Positions 57,201-64,000 of a stretch of 64,000 nucleotides of DNA are shown piece after piece. Position 1 is the stretch's first letter. The number at the start of each line of letters is the position of its first letter. The stretch spans positions 11,139,289 to 11,203,288 of the forward strand of contig NC_079147.1 of the NCBI RefSeq assembly GCF_945859685.1, in the 5' to 3' direction. The position numbers and the translations under genes were made by a program. Source of the stretch: Eupeodes corollae (taxonomy: Eukaryota > Arthropoda > Insecta > Diptera > Syrphidae). A model generated the notes under the pieces. The model was not told where the DNA came from. It saw nothing but the letters and a program-made list of their open reading frames with translations, and ran no database searches.

Positions 57201-58300
57201 GCATCTGGTGGATTGGCTGCTGAAGATTTCTTAACAAAATTTAATACTGGCAGGGGATGGTCAGGTGTTCCGTGATCCGGCCAATTCGTGTAGTGGTACT
57301 GGTAAACGATTTTCTCCGAGTTCGACTGTTTCTTCTTTTTGAGCTGAAAGAACACATCATGAGAATTATACGACAAGTCCAAAAAAAGAAACAACAATGT
57401 ATCGTTGAATGCTAACCCACCTTGAGGTGCTTAATCTGTAACGTTCGCACAGTATACGTGGACATTACTTCCTCCTCAATCAGTTTCACTTGAATGACCC
57501 CGTATGTCTCAATGCCGTCCTTTGGCCAGTACATGTCGCACTTCCGACGGCCCCGTTCGACCAGGTTCGTTATCATCACAATAATCGCCACTCGTTGCTC
57601 CCAAATCATTCGCCAGAAGCAATCAAATGTGTCCGGCAATGGACCTTGCGTGCCGATAAAGGCACGGGTCTTCTGGTAGCCGTCAATGAAATTGGCATTA
57701 ATGTAATCGAGGTTCTTCTTTTGGCCTGGTGTTGGGTGGAGATGCACTCGACTGTGGTCATCTGTAAAGGAATCGATTAGTTGGATTTGGATTTGGATTG
57801 CCTTTTCTCTAACGGTCTTTTTGTTTTTTTTTTACTTACATGCAGTTATGTTGAGATAGCGATTTTTCCGCTTGTTCTCCGGATGCTGTGAGTGCTCGCA
57901 GGGTAGGTCGTCGGATATGCACTCATTTTGAATGGCCTCATACTCCCGGCTAAAGCCGATGTCGCCATCAGCGTGCAGCGAAGCTACATGCTTACTGAAC
58001 TCATTTACGGGCACAGCAGCACGTATTTCGCCGCCAATCTCGACGGGAACTTCCCAGTCAACCTGGGGCACCGATGGATGGTGTGGGGGGTCGTCTAGGT
58101 AATAGTATGCTGCATGGAAACATTTCCTGCTTTTGAAAAGAAATAGAAAATGAAGAGAGAAACATTAAAATCGTATACGGAAATGAACTGAAATAAAATT
58201 GAACGATTATGAGAATGGCCATGATGATGCTGCCAACAACGATTGCGACGGCGGCGACGATGGCGACTACTACAAGGACGATTGGGAACGATTGGGCGCG
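47603..58300 (-). CDS. Ptp99A: Ptp99A-type receptor protein tyrosine phosphatase, 3' half of gene
   Basis: Joined on the - strand: about 58300-58179, 58126-57840, 57761-57421, 57343-57177, 57115-56560, 56454-56186 and 48269-47603. All introns are GT-AG and the frame holds, giving about 760 residues plus the membrane segment. Order: transmembrane helix, juxtamembrane 'KCFHAAYYYLDDPP', D1 with 'NKRKNRYLNITAYDHSRV', WPD loop 'NWPDHGTPDHPLPV' and signature 'VHCSAGVGRTG', D2 with 'FWQMVWDHNAQT' but 'WPE' and 'VVVDRYGGAQA' in place of the Cys signature, then an Asn/Thr/Gln-rich tail. D1 dephosphorylates phosphotyrosine inside the membrane and D2 should be inactive. In Drosophila Ptp99A acts in motor axon guidance (family knowledge). 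The ectodomain exons would lie right of the window. The D2 intron 48270-56185 is filled with transposons. Confidence 0.88.
48270..48579. other. Intronic stretch without a recognised feature
   Basis: AT-rich, no repeat or coding signal. Confidence 0.5.
49576..50400 (+). pseudogene. Reverse transcriptase of RTE copy D
   Basis: 274 open codons. Upstream motif A 'LFIDFKAAYDSVVRHELYRA' (49516-49575) is in the same frame apart from stops further up. Motif B is 'GLRQGNALSCSCFNIVIE'. Motif C is 'LGYEYDIDIMGR', where YADD is replaced by YEYD, so the enzyme would be dead. The thumb reads 'TLIIPVLLYGTEAWTL'. Confidence 0.8.
50468..50651 (+). repeat. Solo LTR inserted in RTE copy D (copia-like)
   Basis: 184 bp, starting TGTTATGAATG and ending TTTTAATCATAACT, so the ends are nearly inverted (TGTTATGA/TCATAACT). 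It contains AATAAA at 50594-50599 and is flanked by CACG on both sides (50464-50467, 50652-50655); a third CACG precedes it. Dropping the LTR and two CACG copies rejoins 'VEADA' to 'RQLGIRNWRQKARDR' in frame, matching copy C. No internal retrotransposon sequence is present. Orientation is taken from the AATAAA. Confidence 0.8.
50815..51460 (-). mobile_element. LINE reverse transcriptase fragment
   Basis: The - strand gives 'MFILTINDLECVIKHSSFTL' with 'YSDNTKFVKSISS' (51314-51210; YADD-type box changed to YSDN), then 'DLYCCSAWCLTKLLQLNFG' (51200-51130). Further on, RT thumb-like sequence with 'RVQRRFL'-type decay follows at 50930-50830. Jockey-like, dead. Confidence 0.6.
53758..55412 (+). mobile_element. 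Tc1-type DNA transposon, nearly complete, TA-flanked
   Basis: 1,655 bp, flanked by TA (53756-53757, 55413-55414). The outer ends CAGTAGCGAGC and, reversed from 55412, CAGTACCGAGC both continue into AAAAAAAATGCAA. The same GCAAAAAAAATGCAA block occurs again about 200 bp inside each end (53962-53976; 55194-55208 reversed). This gives an IR/DR layout like that of several Tc1-like elements. Inside is one DD34E transposase gene. It is inserted precisely in the endonuclease frame of the LINE. Confidence 0.9.
54041..55125 (+). pseudogene. Tc1-type DD34E transposase with a 54-bp intron
   Basis: Cuts and rejoins its element at TA sites. Start ATG at 54041; helix-turn-helix 'DIALEFCVATSTISRIISRY' (54117-54176); GRPR hook 'GSGRPRKTTSRLDREI' (54217-54264); second helix-turn-helix 'TVRRRLVESKLYARRPARK'; catalytic blocks 'VLWSDESKFNLFSSDGNRY' (Asp), 'LFQHDNDPKHTSRL' (Asp) and 'QSPDLNPIENLWDHVDRE' (Glu, 34 residues on). 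The intron 54638-54691 (GTAAGC..TTCAAAG) rejoins VWG to 'SFSRQGVGP' in frame. About 340 residues, the normal length. Two small slips break it: one extra A in the A6 run at 54075-54080 and one extra G near 54219. These could be decay or read errors. Confidence 0.85.
55795..55935 (+). mobile_element. SINE 3' part, truncated
   Basis: GGATTCGGCATACAAATAGG and TCAAAAGGTCCTAGTTCTCA match the body and tail of the SINE at 18221. The tRNA-like head is missing. An ATGT microsatellite precedes it at 55775-55790. Confidence 0.65.
56186..56454 (-). CDS. Ptp99A: Ptp99A-type gene, D2 exon
   Basis: 269 bp, phase 0 in and phase 2 out. 'NFAQFWPDDTTPIESDYYRV' to 'DFIVDVHERC' and 'NGPIVVVD'. It carries the altered WPD loop 'CPSWPEM'. 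Confidence 0.9.
56560..57115 (-). CDS. Ptp99A: Ptp99A-type gene, exon with end of D1 and start of D2
   Basis: 556 bp. It completes the D1 signature ('AGVGRTGTYIVLDAMLKQIQ'), continues 'VFGFLRHIRVQRNFLVQTEE' and reaches D2 ('NRGAIFPIESSRVHLTPKPG', 'DYINASWLHGFRRLRDFIVT', 'DFWQMVWDHNAQTIVLL'). Donor GTAAGT beside 56560. Confidence 0.92.
57177..57343 (-). CDS. Ptp99A: Ptp99A-type gene, D1 exon with WPD loop and catalytic Cys
   Basis: 167 bp. 'KKKKQSNSEKIVYQYHYTN' into 'WPDHGTPDHPLPVLNFVKK', then 'GPIVVHC'. The intron splits the active-site signature directly after the catalytic Cys codon and the first two bases of Ser. Confidence 0.92.
57421..57761 (-). CDS. Ptp99A: Ptp99A-type gene, D1 exon
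   Basis: 341 bp. 'DHSRVHLHPTPGQKKNLDYI', 'NANFIDGYQKTRAFIGTQGP', 'DCFWRMIWEQRVAIIVMITN', 'VERGRRKCDMYWP'. Donor GTGGGT beside 57421. Confidence 0.92.
57840..58126 (-). CDS. Ptp99A: Ptp99A-type gene, juxtamembrane and D1 start exon
   Basis: 287 bp. 'KCFHAAYYYLDDPPHHPSVP', 'QVDWEVPVEIGGEIRAAVPV', 'FSREYEAIQNECISDDLPCE' and 'NKRKNRYLNITA'. Acceptor TCAAAAGCAG, donor GTAAGT. Confidence 0.9.
58179..58300 (-). CDS. Ptp99A: Ptp99A-type gene, transmembrane exon (5' limit uncertain)
   Basis: The - strand gives one hydrophobic run, 'PIVLVVVAIVAAVAIVVG' then 'SIIMAILIIVQFYFSSFP', a single-pass membrane helix. The donor is GTATAC at 58178-58173 and phase 2 matches the next exon, leaving a 52-bp intron. 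I could not find a convincing acceptor upstream of 'LNRAQSFP', so the right edge is a guess. An AG inside the run (CTTGTAGTAG, near 58270) is possible. Confidence 0.55.
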
Positions 58301-58914
58301 GTTTAAAGGCAGACGTGTATCGAGAAAAGTATTAAATGATTATTTTTTTTCCTCATGTACACAATCATGGTGTGAAGTAAAACATTTGGTTTAAAAGCGT
58401 CGTAAGGTGGATAAAGCTTTTAGAAGAAAATGTCCAGCAATTTCTAGTGAAGGACACACGTTTGTTTTTGTTTGTAAGGGAATATAGCAATAGAGTGTAA
58501 GAGGCTAGAATTTTAATGGAAGATTAAAGGTTAGTGCTGAAGCAAGATGTAAGAACAAGGAGCAAATGAACATGTTCTGGTTTCGTTTTGAGATTGCTTA
58601 TTTATTCATTCTTTTACTGGGATTAAAGAAGGGAGCTTTGTTAGAGGTTTAATATCTGTAATTGAAATTATTTATGATTGATAATGGGTTTCATACATGT
58701 CTTCATTTCTACTTATAAAGTTGAGTAACTTTTTGATACTTTTTTTTAAATTGTTTTGAAAGCTTTGGGACGATTTTCATTATCAAAAATAACGTGTTTC
58801 TCGAATACACTTAATGTTTTGGTTTACTTGTTTATGCCTAAAGTTCACTTTGTAGGCGCTTCAAAGCCTTTTCAAAACCTCAAACATTTTCTTGAATGTA
58901 AGCTGGGCAGATTC
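58301..58914. other. Ptp99A upstream intron, no recognised feature
   Basis: AT-rich, with no exon or repeat signal. Confidence 0.45.
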
Positions 58915-60145
58915 AAACAACATCAGATACTTTAGATAAGGCGAATTTCTATAATCTGATAAGCCAGTTGCCAAAAAACTGCCTTCCAATTAAGGCAATT
59001 TTGTAAATTTAACTGGAAAGTTCAAGAAAAATCTCGCAACTAAAAAGTCAAGTCTAAATATGTCAAATTGGCAATTGATCATCTTTTTATATTCACTGAA
59101 AGCTGAACTTTATCAGTCTACTTATTTCTTTAATTTTTTGCACAATTTCAGTAAATGTTTTGTTTATTAGGTTAATTTTGTTTTTGAAGTAAAATCTCAA
59201 ATTATAATGTCTTAATAGTTTTTTTGTAGACAATAATGTTTTTGGAAGTTTTTGCATGGTAAACTAAAGCTAGAGGTCAATGAAGAAGAGTTACAAGTTC
59301 GAAATTATTGAAATCTAACAAACTAAGGTATTGACTTAGTCTAAAATTACGTTCAAAGAGTGCGGTTGACTCCAAATAAAATGTCATACGATGTCTCCAT
59401 GCTTTCGAGACTTCGGGTAGCCGGAGCACTCACCTTAAACCAAATATAGGTTTATTGATTGATATTTTTCGTAATAAGTAAAAATGCAAAACGTGATGAC
59501 TTGTAGCTTACCTGAGCAGTGATTTGTAGACAATAATGTATTTGATAGATTTTGTAGTCTGATCTAAAGTAGAGGTTTGTGAAGTAAAGTCCAGAATTTG
59601 AAATTCATGGCACTTGAAAAAGTTACTAGTTTCCTTGGTCAAAATGTACGTTCAAAGAATGAAGGTGACTGCAAATAAAGATAGTTATATTGTCTCAACC
59701 TGCCAATTTGAAATGGCAAAACTTATCTAGTTAGTTTTAAAAGTGTCACAAATTTCATACTTGGAACTTTAATTTAACTAACTTCAGTTCAGTTAATCGT
59801 ACAATAACTAATAAACACGTTATAGTCTACAAACAACAACAACAACAAGTCCATCACGATTTGCATTTTGTATTTTAAAACAATATTTAGCTTTTTTTCC
59901 AATTTTACAAGGAAAATTTGTACATAAAACATCAAATGGAATTTTGCAGAAAATAAATATAGAGTAAAAAATGTCAGCTTTCAGTTAAATGAAAAAAACA
60001 TTATCAATTGTCATTGTGACATAACTTGACTTCACTTGATAGTTGGGAGATTTGTCTTGACTAACTTCCCAGTCAAGTTTCCTATAAAGTTGCCTTAATT
60101 GGAAGGCAAACTTGCCTAAGTTTCAAGTCCCTTGTTAGTACTTGT
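58915..60145. mobile_element. Foldback/MITE-like element, long copy
   Basis: The left arm (58915-59150) and right arm (about 59880-60145) are inverted copies: CTGCCTTCCAATTAAGGCAA (58980) pairs with TTGCCTTAATTGGAAGGCAA (60091), and further blocks follow around CACTGAAAGCTGA (59094) and TCAGCTTTCAGTTAAATGA (59973). Inside are two direct repeats of about 175 bp that both start GTAGACAATAATG (59226 and 59526). No ORF. The same family as 39775-40313. Confidence 0.75.
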
Positions 60146-63100
60146 TAAAAATTGTACCTCACAATCGCTTACCAATACATTTTATTGTAGTTTTGTAATA
60201 ATGTCTGATGTAAATTTTTAATATAATAAAATGTTTTTTGCTGTTAGGTAAAAAATCTATCTGCTATCTTTCAGCCGTATAAACACATAACTCAATCGCC
60301 AGTGCATTGTTGATAATTGTTTAAGTTTTGATTTAATTGTTAAGTTTGAATATTAGTATCGTGTGCACATGGATTAAGTTTGGAACTTTAAAAGAGCTGT
60401 CAGTCAAACATTTGTTTTTTAACTTTGTGTGTACAGTAATTTCGAGTGAATGTTAAGTTTGCGTTGAGTAATTTGTAATTTATTTCCCGCAAAAATAAAA
60501 CACAAATGACAAATAAATTTTATTGACAAAAGATGTCAAAATGGCTGACTGGGAATTTAACTACAAACATATTATTAGAGCCAAATACCTCTGTTTGAAA
60601 AATGGTCTGTTGGTAGATTTTGCTCCATATAAAGTCTTTTTAAACAAAACGCAAGACCCGGTTTAAGCGAAATTATGGATTTTGACCAAAAACCTGCATC
60701 GAAAACTCAAGTTATTTCATACATTATTCGTAAGCTAGAAGTTTTCGTAAGCACCGAATTTTATACGAAATATGCCGAAAACTAGTAAAAATTCAATGAT
60801 GAACTAAACAAACAAACCTTTCGAAACATTCAGCCCTCAATTAAATATAAAAAAAAAATGATGGTTGCTGTAAGAACAAATATTTCACTTTAACATTTTA
60901 AACTTGTGTTCAAAACAACCTGCAGTTTAAATATAAATAAAAAGTATAATAATTAATTAAATTTAGAATTTGGCTGTGGCAAGTAATATTATTTATATTT
61001 TTGTTTTGATTCTTATTTAGAGAACATGGAAGAGTATAGAAAACTGTGGGGTAACGAGGAAGAGCGGACCGAAAAGTTTTGAATAAGAGCTACAAAAAGT
61101 TTCTCTGCTGAAAGAATTCGTGTTTAACGAAAATATTTTGAAAATACATATTTTCAATTCATCAGAAAGCATTTAATTTTCACAAAAAAAGGTTGATTAC
61201 AAATCTATGAAAGTCCATTTTGGAAAAATTAAAATGCAAAACGAAAATGTGTTAGTATTTAGTGTGAACGATTTTCATGTTTTCCAAAGCTAAACCCTAT
61301 AAGTCTTACAATTTGCCTGTCAAATTAATGAAATCAGTATCGTATCATATTATATACATACATATATACAAAATTGGTCAACAATTGTCAGATGCCTAAT
61401 AAAGGATGATTTTTTAGATATTATCTTTTTTAAGAAGCTGGCACGTTTAGTGTTTTGTTTCACTGTCAAACGTCTTCAGTTTGATCAGATTTCATGCAAT
61501 AATTTAAATTTTATGTGTAATTATTGTAAAAGTAAATTTTAAAGAGAAAGAAGGAGTAAGAGAGAAAAACTGTCTAAACTGTTTACCAACAACTAAAAAT
61601 GGTAAATTACAAAACAAATTTAACACCAAAGTGAACTATCAAAAGGGTCAATAGTCTGACCACTTGGTAGTAAAGTCTGTTACCTTTTTTTCTTAAAAAC
61701 GATGGAATGAAAGCCATATTACAAGTGTTTTTTTTGTCATTCTATATATAGTATAGTAGAAAATTCCCAAGAAAACCCATCGGCAGTAGCCTTTTTTTTG
61801 TATTGAGAAATTGGTACAACTGAAAGACCTGTCAGTATTATAATAATAAAAAAAAACACAAATAGAAGAAACTTCAGCAAAGAAAACAAACTACAACTAA
61901 TAAAATTGACAGTTTTCATGAAGAAATGGTGAGAAAACATGTGGAAATTGAGATTAACCAAACAATTTGACAAGAAGGGGGTTTGTTCGTAGCTTATACA
62001 CCTTTAAATAATATCAACAGTAACAGATTGATTTTTTTCAGCAATGGAAAACACATGATTCTAATTGCACAACTAATCAACGAACACAGCCATCGATATA
62101 CAAATGCAATATCAATCGTACCCACATTTGAGTACGAAATCACATAAGATCCATTCGAGACTCGTATAAATATCAAAAACCCATCCGTAGTAAGATTCTT
62201 CTTAAACTTTTATCGGTATGAATAGGAATACTACTGCGGATATTGTATTTGTCGTTCGTGTAAAATCGTAATAAATCTACTATTGCCAAAAAACACGTAA
62301 TTTTAAACTCCGATTTTGAAATTAGTCAAAAAAAAGTTGTTTTTTATTTTTTTTGAATCTTATTTCGTCTTTTTATTATTAACATCGTTTAATTATATGG
62401 ATATATATTTTTATAGCACAATTGAAACTCATTGATTAATACATCCTCTTAACATAGGATGAGCGACTTGACTTTTGCATTATCCATTTTATTTCTATAA
62501 ATATACAGCGCAGGTAGTGCATAAGTTGTGTTATTCACTCATTACCCAGAGTAGTTCATGTAGTTCTTAAAATGTAATATGATAAAGGAACCTTTCCTTT
62601 ATATTATCTTGTTTTACATGAAATCTTTTTTTTTTCTTCACTTAATATGAACTTGTTTCCCTTTATCATATCAACATTATATTTTTCGTACTTAACGATG
62701 CAACATTATGAAATTTTGCTCTTATGACCTTATTACTAAATATTGAGTAACTTAAAAAAGGAAACTAACTTCCCTTTGATCTGATTCACAAACAAAAGCA
62801 TTATGCACAACAACGAAAGTAGCTCCTATTCCCCCTTCCTAATTTTCATCTCCTTGTCACCTAGTTTTTGAAGAAACTAAGAGGCAATAAACTTAAAAAT
62901 AATTCCATCATACAGTTGAATGTTTCATAAACTGCTTACGCGCTTAAATTTCATCAAAATTAGATGCAACAAAAAAAACAAAAACAAAACTAGGAGCATC
63001 GAGCATCTCACAAACGAGAATGCATGAATCCACGTCAGGAGCAGAACGCAGCAAAGCTGCATAAAAGCAAACAAACAGAGGGAGGAGCAGGATCCAGTGA

Positions 63101-64000
63101 TGAGAAACAAAATCAAATTTAGTTTTCACTTACATCACGCACCCAATGTTCCATCCAGAAAATGGATGGGGCAACAGCCCTTAGAACCCTAACAGCCCAG
63201 CTCCAGCAGAAACAGAAGCACCAGCACGAAGCGCCCACCATCAACCCCCTCAGTCAAATTGGAAGGATCAAAGAAACATAGAGAAAGGGTACCGCCTTGC
63301 GATTTGTTCCATATCCTTGCGCATTATAAAAACAGCAACAAAAACAGAACCAACGAATTGCATTTGCCAGTTAGGAAAGGAAACGATGAGCAAAACTTAC
63401 AACAAATAATATAAATAAAATAATACCCTATGAAAATGTAATCCCTTTGAATGTTATGCAGTTTATTTTTTTTATGTTTTTTGAAAACGTTGCCCTGCAT
63501 CTTTAAACGGTAACTATCTCAGTTTTAAGCTTTAAAAAATAAAGACAAAACAAATAGAAAAAAGAAGAAGAAGAAGAAGGATAAAAAGAAGAAAACTTGA
63601 GGAAAAAAGTGGTGGTGGTGTCTCCTTTTTCTTGTTTTCTGCTGATAAACAACGAATGTGTACAACTTGAAGTACTTTACTCAATTCCCTATATCCTTTT
63701 TACTGTACTTACGTCTTAACAGTGGTTCATTTTGAGTTTTTTTTTAGATGACAAACAAAAACTTTTAAAACTATTGTTCCATTATCTTAGTTTGCAATTG
63801 AATTTTCGATGAAAATGTAACTTATAACTAACCACCGAAATCAGGATCCTTATCATCAATTCTTCTTGAGGAAAATTTTCAAAAATGGGGATCAAGAGGA
63901 TTTATAAACCAACAGAAACTATGGCCTTATGGCATGGAAACATCAGGTGACTCGGTGTTCTTGCTGTGACTTGTTATATTAGGCTTATAGTTTTGGTATG
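60146..64000. other. Ptp99A upstream intron or flank, no recognised gene
   Basis: No conserved exon could be found. A less AT-rich patch at 63120-63330 and short AAG and GGT microsatellites (63562-63580, 63608-63620) are the only departures from AT-rich background. An inverted pair near 62577/62658 (ATATGATAAAGG/CCCTTTATCATAT) is short. Confidence 0.45.

Noticed and set aside
57119..57397. Phosphatase frame reading 'VVHCRYVFF' past the active-site Cys
   Set aside because: It reads into the intron. The donor GTATGT after CACTGCAG and the next exon restore HCSAGVGRTG.
61737..63129. Several short hydrophobic - strand frames
   Set aside because: They consist of T-rich codons in AT-rich DNA; no conserved motif or start context supports them.

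Overview
The window is a piece of an AT-rich insect genome, most likely a fly (Diptera). The evidence is: short GT-AG introns of about 50-70 bp inside two conserved animal genes, a CAAAATG start context, a receptor tyrosine phosphatase tail that reads like fly Ptp99A, a tRNA-derived SINE, and many non-LTR retrotransposons and Tc1/mariner-type transposons. There is no bacterial gene structure and no CRISPR array. The species cannot be fixed from the sequence.

Two host genes are visible and they converge. An ARMC5-type gene (armadillo repeats plus C-terminal BTB domain, ten coding exons, about 966 residues) lies on the + strand at 16507-28733. A Ptp99A-type receptor protein tyrosine phosphatase lies on the - strand: its transmembrane segment, active D1 domain, inactive D2 domain and low-complexity tail are spread over 47603 to about 58300, and its ectodomain exons should lie to the right of the window. 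Each gene has one intron greatly enlarged by transposons: ARMC5 intron 5 (18138-26936) and the Ptp99A intron inside D2 (48270-56185).

The rest is mainly transposon graveyard. 1-965 holds a LINE fragment, 2913-3558 a PIF/Harbinger remnant, 5703-8724 RTE-like LINE copy A, 8850-9480 another LINE fragment, and 14335-15945 a second LINE family. The ARMC5 intron holds a SINE, two LINE fragments and RTE copies B (internally deleted, - strand) and C (nearly complete, + strand, perfect 12-bp target duplication). Between the genes (28.8-47.5 kb) lie several LINE fragments, one with RNase H, a SINE nested in a LINE, a copia fragment, a foldback element and a Tc3-like wreck. The Ptp99A intron holds RTE copy D carrying a solo LTR, and a Jockey/CR1-like LINE carrying a nearly complete Tc1-type element with its own 54-bp intron. 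A larger foldback element sits at 58.9-60.1 kb.

The most interesting signals are: RTE copies A and C share the same inactivating lesions, which suggests a defective lineage mobilised in trans; B and C form an inverted pair inside the ARMC5 intron that could fold as long dsRNA; two nested insertions (Tc1 and solo LTR) can be confirmed because removing them restores the interrupted host ORFs; and the extreme C-terminus expected for Ptp99A is present but in another frame beyond a stop.
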